A stretch of DNA of 16,925 nt from Holophaga sp. (lineage in GTDB: Bacteria; Acidobacteriota; Holophagae; Holophagales; Holophagaceae). The stretch spans positions 1 to 16,925 of the forward strand of contig JARLGP010000260.1 in the NCBI GenBank assembly GCA_031292735.1. The letters run 5' to 3'. Below are positions 1 through 7,386 of this stretch, one piece after another. The notes under the pieces were generated by a model, which was not told where the DNA came from, did no database searches, and saw nothing but the letters and a program-made list of their open reading frames with translations. The number at the start of each line of letters is the position of its first letter. Position 1 is the stretch's first letter. The position numbers and the translations under genes were made by a program.

Positions 1-1223
1 CCCATGGCCCGCAGCGCCGGGTACAGCCCGAACCCCAGCGACAGCGCCAGCGCCGTGGCCCAGGCCAGGGCCAGGCCGTGGGGGTTGACCACCAGGCCGT
101 AGGGGAACCGGGCGGAAACCGCCTGGCAGGCCAGGGCGCCGGCCAGGGTTCCGGCCAGGGCCCCCAGGGCCGCCAGCACCCCCGCTTCCAGCAGGAACTG
201 CAGGAAGATCTGCCGGTCCGAAGCGCCCAGGGCCTTGCGCAGGCCGATCTCGAAGCGGCGGTCGGAACAGGAGATGAGCATCACCGAAAGCACCCCCACG
301 CCGCCCACCAGCAGCACGGTGCCGGCCAGGCTGAACAGGACCAGCTTCAGGCCGCGCATCTGCTTCAGGAAGCCCTGGTAGCTGCGCGCGGCCTGCCCGT
401 CCAGGTTCTTCACCTCCAGGTCCTCGATGCCGTGGTGGGCCTGGCGGGCCCGGCCCAGCAGCATGGCCGAGACCTCCTGGAGGTCCCGGGTGGCGTGCAG
501 CTTCACGGTGAGGGAGGCCAGCCGGCGGGAGGGCTCCAGCCGGTCCATGAAGGCCTCCAGCGGCACCAGGATGCCGTTGGCGTCCAGGTAGGCTTCGGAG
601 TCGAAGATCATCTGCGGCGCCAGCACGCCCACCACCCGGAACGGGGTGCCCTGCACCACGATCTCCCGGCCCACCGGGTCGGCCCCGCCCATGAACCGGG
701 AGGCCAGGCTGGCCCCCAGCACCGCCACGGCGCTCCGGCGCCTCTGGTCGTCCTCGGTGAGCCCCCGGCCGGCGCTGATCCGGCGGTTCATGACCGGCAG
801 GTACTCGGGCACGGCGCCCGACACGAAGGCCAGCTCGGTGCCCCCGGCCACCCGCACGTTCCTTTGGGTGATGGCCCGGGGCAGGAAGGCCTTCACCTGG
901 GCGCTGGGGGCGGTGAGCCGGGGCAGGTCGTCCATGCGCAGGCCCGGGCTCTGGTTGAACCGCTTCTGCTGCTCGGTGGTCTCCGGCACCCTGGGCTGCA
1001 GCACCAGGGTGCCGTCCCAGCTCATGCCGGCAAAGCCCAGCCTGACCTTGTCCATGATGCCGCCCAGCATGGAGGTCATCACCACCAGGGCGAACACCCC
1101 CAGCATGAGCAGGGTGAGGGTGAGCAGGGAGCGCAGCCGGTGCGCCCACAGTTCGGCCAGGCCGCTGGCCACCAGGTCCGCCAGCAGGGCCAGCCGCGGC
1201 CCCAGTCCGCGCCGCTCACTCAT
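1..1223 (-). CDS. MacB/FtsX-type ABC transporter permease 2, 3' end cut by window edge
   Basis: About 407 residues are visible from ATG 1223 before the left edge; the C-terminus is missing. It is the second of two permeases in a MacAB-like exporter operon and is expected in the inner membrane. A hydrophobic segment at roughly residues 30-50 (LLTLTLLMLGVFALVVMTSM) is followed by a large extracytoplasmic region typical of MacB_PCD proteins (RITAGRG-like text reads RRISAGRGLTEDD; GVLAPQ). Membrane segments return near the end, with the FtsX-family cytoplasmic signature EIGLRKALGASDRQI. The ATG overlaps the stop codon of permease 1 by 8 bases, which suggests translational coupling. Family assignment is firm. 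The substrate cannot be read from sequence; peptides, lipids or antimicrobials are all possible in this family. Confidence 0.9.
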   Translation of the reverse strand, partial: MSERRGLGPRLALLADLVASGLAELWAHRLRSLLTLTLLMLGVFALVVMTSMLGGIMDKVRLGFAGMSWDGTLVLQPRVPETTEQQKRFNQSPGLRMDDLPRLTAPSAQVKAFLPRAITQRNVRVAGGTELAFVSGAVPEYLPVMNRRISAGRGLTEDDQRRRSAVAVLGASLASRFMGGADPVGREIVVQGTPFRVVGVLAPQMIFDSEAYLDANGILVPLEAFMDRLEPSRRLASLTVKLHATRDLQEVSAMLLGRARQAHHGIEDLEVKNLDGQAARSYQGFLKQMRGLKLVLFSLAGTVLLVGGVGVLSVMLISCSDRRFEIGLRKALGASDRQIFLQFLLEAGVLAALGALAGTLAGALACQAVSARFPYGLVVNPHGLALAWATALALSLGFGLYPALRAM

Positions 1224-2457
1224 AGCGCAACGCTTCCATGGGCGACAGCCGGCTGGCCTTCCAGGCCGGGTACAGGGCGAAGCCGAAGCCGAAGCCCGCG
1301 GCCAGCAGCAGAGCCCAGGCGAAACTGTCGGGACGCATGACCAGGGACACCTCCAGGGTGGCGGTCATGGCCCAGGAGAACAGGACGCCCACCCCCAGCC
1401 CCAGCCCCGAACCCAGCGCGGTGAGCAGCATGGCCTCGGTCATGAAGCCCTTGAACACCTCCCGTCCGGAGGCGCCCAGGGCCATCTTCAGGCCCACTTC
1501 CCGCACCCGCTCCCGGAGCGCGGCCATCTGGATGTTCACGTTGACCAGCCCGCCGCCCAGGAGGGCCAGGACCCCGGAAAGCAGGAACACCAGGTCGTAG
1601 ACCTGGCCCTGGCTGCGCTGCCGCCGGATCCTGGCGGCCAGGTCGTCCAGCCGGAAATCGGTCTGGGACCGGTGGCTGGACTCCAGCAGGACGGTGAGGC
1701 GGCGGCTGAAGGCCTGCATGCGGGCCAGATCGGGCAGCCGGAAGCTGATCTGGTCCAGGCGCCGGTGCGGGTCGGCCTGGAGCCGCTTCTGCACGAAGGC
1801 GGCGGGAAGGGCGATGAGGCGGTTCTGCCAGGCGAAGATGTTGGCGTCCTCCGCCTGGAACCGGAACACCCGTTCCTGCAGGGTGCCCACCACGGTCACC
1901 GGGATCCCGTCCAGCACCAGGGCCTGGCCCACCGCATCGCCGCCCGGGAAGAAGGTGTGCGCCGCGCCGGTGCCCAGGAGGGCCACCGGCCCGCCGGCCT
2001 CCTGCTCGGTGTCGCTGAAGCCCCGGCCATGGGCCAGGGCGTAGCCTTCCATGGCGAGGTAGTCGGCGCCGATGCCGGTCACCTGGCGGTCCTGGGCCAC
2101 CTGGGGCGACCGGACCCGGGCCCGGGTGTTCCGCTGGGCGCTGACCCCGGCCACCGCCGCGGGATCCAGGGCCGCCCCGGCCTCGGCGTCCGCGGCCCGC
2201 AGGCCCAGGTTGGCGGCCTGCAGGGCGCTGCGCCGCCGGTCCTTGACCACCGGGTCGGGGTAGACGTTGAGCTTGTCCAGGCCGCCCTGCTTCATGTAGA
2301 ACTGCTCGGATTGCCGGCGCAGGCTGTGGGAGACGGAAAACCCGGCCAGCACCGAGGCCACCCCCAGCACCACGCCCAGGGCCTGGAGCACGGCCCGGCC
2401 CGGATTCTCCCGCAGCTCCGCCCAGGCGTCCCGCAGGCGTTCCGCTCCGGCGCTCAC
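1216..2457 (-). CDS. MacB/FtsX-type ABC transporter permease 1
   Basis: A 413-residue inner-membrane permease. One N-terminal transmembrane segment (about 22-42, GVVLGVASVLAGFSV) precedes a periplasmic MacB_PCD domain of about 240 residues. Three C-terminal membrane segments follow (about 290-310, 342-365 and 378-398), with the cytoplasmic motif EVGLKMALGASGREV between the first two. The protein ends in the family-typical LSPMEALRYE. The start is GTG at 2457, whose codon overlaps the ATPase stop as GTGA, a classic coupling arrangement. Next to permease 2 it probably forms a heterodimer, because each protein carries a single FtsX-type core. Length (about 400) is normal for the family; substrate unknown. 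Confidence 0.93.
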   Translation of the reverse strand: MSAGAERLRDAWAELRENPGRAVLQALGVVLGVASVLAGFSVSHSLRRQSEQFYMKQGGLDKLNVYPDPVVKDRRRSALQAANLGLRAADAEAGAALDPAAVAGVSAQRNTRARVRSPQVAQDRQVTGIGADYLAMEGYALAHGRGFSDTEQEAGGPVALLGTGAAHTFFPGGDAVGQALVLDGIPVTVVGTLQERVFRFQAEDANIFAWQNRLIALPAAFVQKRLQADPHRRLDQISFRLPDLARMQAFSRRLTVLLESSHRSQTDFRLDDLAARIRRQRSQGQVYDLVFLLSGVLALLGGGLVNVNIQMAALRERVREVGLKMALGASGREVFKGFMTEAMLLTALGSGLGLGVGVLFSWAMTATLEVSLVMRPDSFAWALLLAAGFGFGFALYPAWKASRLSPMEALRYE

Positions 2458-3137
2458 GCCCTCCGCTCCCGGGCGATCAGGCCGTCCCGCAGTTCCACCT
2501 GGATGCGGGCCCGGGCGGCGATGGCCGGGTCGTGGGTGACCAGGATGACCGTGTTGCCCGCGCCGTTGAGCTGCTGGAACAGGTCCAGGATCCCGGCGCC
2601 GGTGCGGGTGTCCAGGGCGCCGGTGGGTTCGTCGGCCAGCAGGATGCTGGGGCGGTTGGCCAGGGCCCGGGCGATGGCGACCCGCTGCTTCTGGCCCCCG
2701 GACAGCTCGCCGGGGAGCCGGGCCGCCTTGTCCGCCAGGCCCACCTGGTCCAGCAGCGCCAGGGCCCGCCGGCGCCGCTCGGAGCCGGGCACCCCGGCGT
2801 AGAGCATGGGCAGCTCCACGTTGCGCAGCACCGAGCTCCTGGGCAGCAGGTTGTAGGCCTGGAACACGAACCCGATCCTGCGGTTGCGGATGCGCGCCAG
2901 CTCCGGCCCCGACAGCCCCTCCACCGGCTCCCCGTCCAGGGCGTAGCTGCCCTGGGAGGGCCGGTCCAGGCAGCCCAGGATGGCCATGAGGGTGGATTTC
3001 CCGGAACCGCTGGGCCCCACCAGGGCCACCATGTCCCCGGCTTCCACCCGCAGGTCGATGCCGCGCAGGGCCTGGACCGCGCCGCCGTCGGCGCCGTAGA
3101 CCTTGGTGATGCCCCGGGTCTCGATGGCGGCCGGCAT
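2454..3137 (-). CDS. ABC transporter ATP-binding protein (MacB/LolD-type ATPase)
   Basis: A 227-residue cytoplasmic ATPase with all catalytic motifs: Walker A GPSGSGKS (41-48), Q-loop Gln93 in FVFQAYNLLPR, signature LSGGQ (145-149), Walker B ILLADE (165-170) followed by the D-loop region GALD, and H-loop His202 in VTHD. The FQ-YNLL and ADEPTGALD wording is characteristic of the MacB/LolD/FtsE branch. The start was set at ATG 3137, whose A is shared with the TGA of the upstream adaptor gene (TGATG). The same frame stays open further upstream, but that part lies opposite the adaptor and shows no domain. It should power the two downstream permeases in an exporter that works with the upstream adaptor. 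Confidence 0.95.
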   Translation of the reverse strand: MPAAIETRGITKVYGADGGAVQALRGIDLRVEAGDMVALVGPSGSGKSTLMAILGCLDRPSQGSYALDGEPVEGLSGPELARIRNRRIGFVFQAYNLLPRSSVLRNVELPMLYAGVPGSERRRRALALLDQVGLADKAARLPGELSGGQKQRVAIARALANRPSILLADEPTGALDTRTGAGILDLFQQLNGAGNTVILVTHDPAIAARARIQVELRDGLIARERRA

Positions 3138-4372
3138 CAGTAGTCCTCGTCCTTCTCCACCTTCTTGCGGGTGGGGTCCTCCAGGCACACCTCGTCGTTC
3201 TCGGCCAGGCCGGACAGGATCTCCACCCGCTCCAGGGTGGCGATGCCGGCCTTCACCGGCACCACCTCGAAGTAGTCCTGCCAGTGGTCGGAAAGCCAGA
3301 CGAACTTGGAGCGGCCGGCGAGCCCTTCCCGGGCGGCGGCCAGGGCCTTGGCGGCCAGCTCCCGCTTGAGCCGGAACACCACGGTGGCCCCGTCGCGCCG
3401 CTGCAGGGCCTCCAGCGGCACGCTCACCGCCTTGCCCCGGTGCTCGCCGAGGATCTCCACATTGGCGCTCATGCCGGTGCGGAAGCAGTCCGACAGCTGG
3501 TCCAGGGCCAGCTCCAGCTTGAACACCTTGATCTTGTCCACCGGCTCCGCGGCCGGCGCCACGAACCGCACCCGGCCGTCGAAGGCCTGCTGGGGATAGG
3601 CGTCCAGGGTGATGCGGGCCGACTGCCCCACCTTCACCTTGGCGATGTCCACCTCGTTGAGGTTCACCCGGACGATCAGCGACGTGAGGTCGGCCACGGT
3701 CACCAGCACCGTGCCCGCGTTGTAGCCGGTCACCCCGGAGGTGATGGTGTCGCCCGGCTCCACGCTCTTCTTGATCACCACCCCGTCCATGGGCGAGCTG
3801 ATCCGCGCCAGCTGGGTGGAGGCGTTGCCGCTGATGGGGATGCCCCGGTCCTCCACGATCTGGTAGCGGGTCAGCGCGGCCTTGAGGATCTCGTCCTTGA
3901 GGTCGCGGTCCACCTTGGCCTTGCGGTAGTCCTGCTCCGAGACCAGGCCCTGGCGGAACAGTTCGGCCTGCTGGGTGAAGTCCTTGTCGGCGTTGAGGAA
4001 GTCCACCCGGGCCCGGGCCACGCTGGCCTGCACCTCGGAAAGGGTCTGGGCCTGGTTCACGTCCGGCTCCACCTCGGCCAGCACCTGGCCGCGCCGGACC
4101 CGGTCGCCCTCGCGCACCTTGACCAGCACCACCCGCCCGGGCACCGCCGACTTCACCTCCACCTTGGAGAACGGGTCCACCAGCCCCACTTCGCGCACGC
4201 TCACCTGGAGTTCCTCGGCCTGCACCCGGCCCAGCCGGAACGGGGTGCCCATGGCGGTCTTCTGGGCCGGGGCCCTGCTCCAGGCCAGCAGCAGGCCGGC
4301 CGCCACCAGGACGGCGGCGCCGGCCAGCCACCAGCGCTTGTCGGGGGTGTTGATTCTGCTCATAGGGGCCAC
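3137..4372 (-). CDS. MacA/HlyD-family periplasmic adaptor protein
   Basis: A membrane-anchored adaptor of 411 residues. It has a short cytoplasmic N-terminus, one transmembrane anchor (about 14-30, WWLAGAAVLVAAGLLLAW) and no lipobox. Two half-lipoyl segments (about 70-105, PGRVVLVKVREGDRVRRGQV; about 188-228, ISSPMDGVVIKKSVEPGD) flank an alpha-helical hairpin at about 105-172. A beta-barrel region follows (about 230-300), and the tail is charged. Such proteins link the inner-membrane ABC pump to an outer-membrane channel; no TolC-like gene is in the window. The GTG start at 4372 is preferred because AAAGGA lies 5 bases upstream; ATG 4363 is possible, but its spacer would be 14 bases. First gene of the exporter operon. 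Confidence 0.92.
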   Translation of the reverse strand: MAPMSRINTPDKRWWLAGAAVLVAAGLLLAWSRAPAQKTAMGTPFRLGRVQAEELQVSVREVGLVDPFSKVEVKSAVPGRVVLVKVREGDRVRRGQVLAEVEPDVNQAQTLSEVQASVARARVDFLNADKDFTQQAELFRQGLVSEQDYRKAKVDRDLKDEILKAALTRYQIVEDRGIPISGNASTQLARISSPMDGVVIKKSVEPGDTITSGVTGYNAGTVLVTVADLTSLIVRVNLNEVDIAKVKVGQSARITLDAYPQQAFDGRVRFVAPAAEPVDKIKVFKLELALDQLSDCFRTGMSANVEILGEHRGKAVSVPLEALQRRDGATVVFRLKRELAAKALAAAREGLAGRSKFVWLSDHWQDYFEVVPVKAGIATLERVEILSGLAENDEVCLEDPTRKKVEKDEDY

Positions 4373-4382
4373 GGGTTCCTTT

Positions 4383-4428
4383 GGAAATGTCCTGGACCCT
4401 AGGAATGTGGCCGGTTGCCTGGAAATGT
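4383..4428. repeat. Three GGAA(A)TGT direct repeats, about 19-bp period, in the exporter leader
   Basis: GGAAATGT at 4383-4390, GGAATGT at 4402-4408 and GGAAATGT at 4421-4428 start exactly 19 bases apart. On the transcribed strand they read ACATTTCC, ACATTCC and ACATTTCC, just upstream of the adaptor start. A spacing close to two helical turns is what repeated binding by one regulator on one DNA face would need. The 107-bp gap between hydrolase and adaptor holds nothing else that I recognise. The repeat is seen directly; the regulatory role is inferred. Confidence 0.45.
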
Positions 4429-4479
4429 TCCCTGCCGGCGCGACGCCCGGTCCCCGGGTGCCGGCCTCGCGTCCACGTG

Positions 4480-5133
4480 TCAGGCGGGCATCACCCGATC
4501 CAGCCAGCGGTTGGTCAGCGCCAGCACCTCCGGGGTGACCTCATGCCCCATGGCGAGCTCGTGGTAGGCGACGCTGCGCAGGCCAAGCCCGCCCAGCGCG
4601 TCCCGGCTGGCCCGGCCGTGGCCGACCGGCAGGGTCGGGTCGTGCAGGCCGTGGATCACCAGGGCGTCCCGCCCGTCCAGCCCCGGGTGGTCCTGGATGG
4701 CCTCGGGCAGGATCCGGCCGCTCCAGGCCACCGCGCCCGCCACCAGATCCGGGCGGGTGAGCAGCAGGCTCATGGCCATGATCGCCCCCTGGCTGAAGCC
4801 CGCCACCAGGACCCGGGCCGGATCGGCGCCGTGGGCGCGCACCGCCGCGGGGATGAACTCCGCCAGCAGCCGGCGCCCGGCCTCCGCCTCCGCGGCGTCG
4901 TGCACCGGTCCCGCCGCGGTGAAATCCACGTGGAACCAGCCGTAGCCGCCGGGACCGAAGGGCAGGGGGCTGCGCACCACCAGCTTCATGAAGCGCGGGT
5001 CCAGGGCCGGGGCCAGCTCCAGCATGCCGGTCTCGTTGGATCCCACCCCGTGCATGAGAACGAGCAGGGGCGCCGGGCCGGGGCCGGGCTGGGACGGCGG
5101 GACCATCCAGGATTTCAGCCGGGTTTCCATCAT
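4480..5133 (-). CDS. Alpha/beta hydrolase, phospholipase/carboxylesterase family
   Basis: A 217-residue cytoplasmic serine hydrolase of the Abhydrolase_2 group, with no signal peptide. The oxyanion-hole region is LLVLMHGVGSNE (about 23-34). The nucleophile elbow GFSQGA gives Ser114, HGLHDP gives Asp165 and MGHEVTP gives His197, a complete catalytic triad. Length matches the family (200-230). ATG 5133 is used, with GAGG six bases upstream (5140-5143); ATG 5130 is the only close alternative. A perfect 18-bp palindrome lies 20 bases upstream of the start codon. Relatives such as Bacillus MhqD are controlled by MarR repressors in quinone stress, but no ring-cleaving dioxygenase or MarR gene is visible here, so the substrate is open. 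Confidence 0.85.
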   Translation of the reverse strand: MMETRLKSWMVPPSQPGPGPAPLLVLMHGVGSNETGMLELAPALDPRFMKLVVRSPLPFGPGGYGWFHVDFTAAGPVHDAAEAEAGRRLLAEFIPAAVRAHGADPARVLVAGFSQGAIMAMSLLLTRPDLVAGAVAWSGRILPEAIQDHPGLDGRDALVIHGLHDPTLPVGHGRASRDALGGLGLRSVAYHELAMGHEVTPEVLALTNRWLDRVMPA

Positions 5134-5153
5134 GGGGCACCTCGCATGGGATA

Positions 5154-5171
5154 TAGGTGTTTAAACACCTA
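5154..5171. promoter_or_regulatory. 18-bp perfect palindrome, probable operator of the hydrolase gene
   Basis: TAGGTGTTTAAACACCTA is perfectly self-complementary over 18 bases, centred between 5162 and 5163. It is AT-rich in a GC-rich setting. It sits 20 bases upstream of the hydrolase ATG and would cover the transcription start of the weak promoter proposed at 5176-5204. The size and symmetry fit a dimeric winged-helix or TetR-type repressor. Which protein binds cannot be told from this window. Confidence 0.6.
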
Positions 5172-5175
5172 ATAG

Positions 5176-5204
5176 ACTCTAGCTCGACCCTGGGCGAGGC
5201 GCAA
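5176..5204 (-). promoter_or_regulatory. Possible sigma-70-like promoter of the hydrolase gene
   Basis: On the minus strand TTGCGC (5204-5199) and TAGAGT (5181-5176) are separated by exactly 17 bases. The -35 match to TTGACA is weak (3 of 6) and the -10 match to TATAAT is 4 of 6. Start of transcription would fall near 5169, inside the 18-bp palindrome. Correct spacing and position are the main support. Confidence 0.3.
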
Positions 5205-5254
5205 CTTGAAACCCAAAGGGTTCGTCCGGCTGCCGGGCTCCCAAGGATCCTATT

Positions 5255-5298
5255 CACCCCAGCCTTGCGCTGCACCGCCGCAGCGCAAAGTCGGGGTG
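5255..5298 (-). terminator. Strong 44-nt hairpin downstream of the lipoprotein gene
   Basis: Two 19-base arms (5255-5273 and 5280-5298) surround a 6-base loop. The inner nine pairs (TTGCGCTGC with GCAGCGCAA) and the outer six (CACCCC with GGGGTG) are perfect. Read as minus-strand RNA, only one mismatch and two G-U pairs interrupt the stem; the plus-strand reading has two mismatches, so the structure fits the minus transcript better. It begins 41 bases after the lipoprotein stop codon. No U-tract follows, so it may be a non-canonical terminator, an mRNA-stabilising 3' hairpin or a REP-like element. Confidence 0.5.
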
Positions 5299-5339
5299 GA
5301 TGGGGGCCTTGGCCGGAATTGCGACCGGTGGCGCGGTCC

Positions 5340-6437
5340 TTAACTGCCCAGTAGTTCCATGGCGCTCCAGACGTTGCCGTAGGTGGCGACCACGCTCAGA
5401 TCGGTGCGGGTGGTCCCGGTCCAGACGCAGGGGATGGGGTGCGTGCCGTCGAGGCTGTAGATGCCGGCGGCCGAGACGGTGGTACCGGAAACCGACAGGG
5501 CTCTGACTTCAGCGGAATGCACCCCATCGCCCGCCAGGTCGGTCCGGGTGCTTTGGGCCCCGGTGACGGTCCATACGCAGGGAATTTTGAACGAACCATT
5601 ATTGTAGTATCCGCCCAGGTAGACCGTCCCGCCCGAAACGGCGATGGCGGTCGCGTAGCCCGTGGCGCCGGTCGGCACGGGCAGGAAGGTGGGGCCTGCC
5701 GTGCCGGTCCAGTAGCAGGGCATGGTCGGCGTGGCCGTCCCGGCCGTGTACACCGTGTTCCCCGACAAGGCCATCGCGAAGGCCATCGCGTAGGCCTCCG
5801 AGTCCTGGTTTCCGCTGGGCAGGTCTGTGCGTTGTGTGCCGTTCCAGGTGCAGGCGATCTCGTAGCCACCGGAGGACTGATAGAATCCTGCCGAACGGAC
5901 CGTGCCATCCGCCGCAATGGCGATCCCGCTGACCATGCCGCCCTCGGTGAGGTCACCCACCAGATCCACCAGGGTGGTTCCGGACCAGTAGCATGGGTGG
6001 TAATTGTTGTCGATTTCCACCATTCCGGCCGTGTAGACGGTGTTGCCAGAAACCGCCACGGCCACGCCGAGGCCCTGCACGTTGCCGTCGGTCAACGGAG
6101 TGCAGGTGGCTCCCGCCCAGTAGCACGGGATAGGCTTGTTGTTGGAGTCCCGATACATCCCGGCGGCGTAGATGGTGCCGCCCACCGAGAGGGCGGGTGA
6201 CACGGCGATGCCGTAATTGCCGGCCGGGACCGGCAGATCCGTGCGGGAGGTGCTGCTCCAGACGCAGGGGACCGTGGAGCCGCCGTTCGTGCTTGACCCG
6301 GCGAAGAGGGCTGGGCTGCTGGCGCTGTTGACCTGCTTGACGGGCAGAGGAGGCTGGCGGCTGGTGCAGCCCACCAGGCCCGCCAGGCAAATCCCAGCCA
6401 CCAGGGATCGTTGTAACCGCTTCACGTTGCTACCCAT
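5340..6437 (-). CDS. Repeat-containing lipoprotein, beta-propeller-like
   Basis: A 365-residue predicted lipoprotein. A basic N-terminus and hydrophobic stretch end in the lipobox LVGC, giving lipidated Cys24. After a short linker come six full repeats of about 42-50 residues plus a partial seventh. Each opens with (P/A)C-x-W followed by a Thr-rich strand, often RTDL, then an AVSG-TVY-AG strand. The repeat length and strand pattern suit a beta-propeller whose last blade may be closed by the N-terminal strand. I do not recognise a named family or an active site. AAGGA nine or so bases upstream supports ATG 6437. Base composition looks lower in GC than the neighbours, by eye. Location is probably periplasm-facing or surface-exposed; role unknown. 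Confidence 0.8.
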   Translation of the reverse strand: MGSNVKRLQRSLVAGICLAGLVGCTSRQPPLPVKQVNSASSPALFAGSSTNGGSTVPCVWSSTSRTDLPVPAGNYGIAVSPALSVGGTIYAAGMYRDSNNKPIPCYWAGATCTPLTDGNVQGLGVAVAVSGNTVYTAGMVEIDNNYHPCYWSGTTLVDLVGDLTEGGMVSGIAIAADGTVRSAGFYQSSGGYEIACTWNGTQRTDLPSGNQDSEAYAMAFAMALSGNTVYTAGTATPTMPCYWTGTAGPTFLPVPTGATGYATAIAVSGGTVYLGGYYNNGSFKIPCVWTVTGAQSTRTDLAGDGVHSAEVRALSVSGTTVSAAGIYSLDGTHPIPCVWTGTTRTDLSVVATYGNVWSAMELLGS

Positions 6438-6577
6438 AGATTATCTTCCTTCCAATAGAGGGCTTCCACAGGCGCCCGATCCGTCACGAAAACCACCCCT
6501 GACCCATCCTCTTCAGGACCGACTCGATAGGTTTAAACTGCAAGAAATAAGCTTATCATATGAAAACGGATTTTAGG

Positions 6578-6604
6578 GAGGGCAAAACGCCCCCGGCAGC
6601 CCTC
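6578..6604 (-). terminator. Possible weak terminator after the YiiX-like gene
   Basis: GAGGGC (6578-6583) can pair with GCCCTC (6599-6604). On the minus strand the stem is followed by CCTAAAATCCGTTTTC, which is AT-rich but not a clean U-tract. A competing smaller stem GGGC-GTTTT-GCCC lies inside. The rest of the 196-bp gap (6438-6633) is AT-rich around 6530-6575 and presumably carries the lipoprotein promoter, but no convincing -35/-10 pair stands out. Confidence 0.3.
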
Positions 6605-6633
6605 GCGGGGCCAAACCGGACGCCACGGCAGGA

Positions 6634-7359
6634 CTAGCTGCTGGGCGGCTTGAGAATCTGGAAATTGGCGGAAAGGTCGAAATCCCGCGGCATGATGTAG
6701 CTGGGATGGCGCACCTGGGGCGCGCCATGGCCGCTCATGGGCTGGAGCGGCGGCTGGATGGTGATGCCCACCCGGTAGAAGGCCTTGGCGATGAGCGCCG
6801 AGCAGATGATCTCCCGGCTGCTGGAACTGCCCAGGTACAGGCTGCGCCGGCGGAACCAGCGGGGCACCAGGTGGAAGGGGATCAGGTAGCGGGCCAGGTC
6901 GAGGGTGTTGCGGTGGTCGTAGCGCACGCCCAGGTGCTGGAACATCTCCACCAGCACCCGGTCCAGGCTGTCCGGACGCAGGCCCAGGGGCCGGCAGATC
7001 CTCAGGTTGTGCTCCAGGTAGCGGGACAGCGGGACCGCCGCCACCCCGTCCTTGAGGTCGCTTTCGATGAGCAGCTGGGACGCCTCCGCGCCGAACTGCT
7101 CCAGCGCCCGGTCCGCCTCCGGCCCGCCCCATCGCAGCAGGGCGTCCCCCACGTACATGGCCGCGTGGCTCCAGGAACTCTGGGTCAGGTACATGATGAT
7201 CTGGCTGATCCGGGCATCGCCTTCCACCAGCAGCACGTCGCCGGGCCGCATGGTCTCCGCCAGCCGGGCCAGGTCGTTGGGCACCCGGCGCTGGTAGTTG
7301 GACACGGTGCCGGTGAGGTAGTCCACCATGGCCTGGGACAGGTAGTCGTGCAGGATCAT
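6634..7359 (-). CDS. YiiX/YebB-like permuted papain-fold cysteine hydrolase
   Basis: A 241-residue protein resembling the circularly permuted NlpC/P60 (YaeF/YiiX, peptidase C92-like) group. The hallmark segments occur in permuted order: PGDVLLVEGD (39-48), SSWSHAAMYVGD with the presumed catalytic His65, LLIESDLKDGV with Glu99, GVRYD (144-148) and REIICSALIAKAF with the presumed nucleophile Cys186. No signal peptide or membrane segment is visible, so it is probably cytoplasmic. Relatives cleave amide or acyl bonds in cell-wall peptides or lipids, but the substrate of this branch is unsettled. It starts 27 bases after murI and is likely co-transcribed. The Shine-Dalgarno match is poor, and a slightly later start is possible. 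Confidence 0.75.
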   Translation of the reverse strand: MILHDYLSQAMVDYLTGTVSNYQRRVPNDLARLAETMRPGDVLLVEGDARISQIIMYLTQSSWSHAAMYVGDALLRWGGPEADRALEQFGAEASQLLIESDLKDGVAAVPLSRYLEHNLRICRPLGLRPDSLDRVLVEMFQHLGVRYDHRNTLDLARYLIPFHLVPRWFRRRSLYLGSSSSREIICSALIAKAFYRVGITIQPPLQPMSGHGAPQVRHPSYIMPRDFDLSANFQILKPPSS

Positions 7360-7386
7360 CGTGCCAACAGGATAGGTCCCGCGATG

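Noticed and set aside
78..4402. Long plus-strand open frames opposite the exporter genes (such as 78-1340, 646-2802 and 3284-4402)
   Set aside because: Antisense shadows of GC-rich genes: His/Gly/Pro/Arg-rich text, no domains, and no matching ribosome sites. The minus-strand frames carry complete family motifs.
6531..6556. GTTTAAAC (6531-6538) and ATAAGCTTAT (6547-6556) palindromes upstream of the lipoprotein
   Set aside because: Short, and only the 8-base core is shared with the 18-bp palindrome at 5154; the flanks do not match, so a common operator is not supported.
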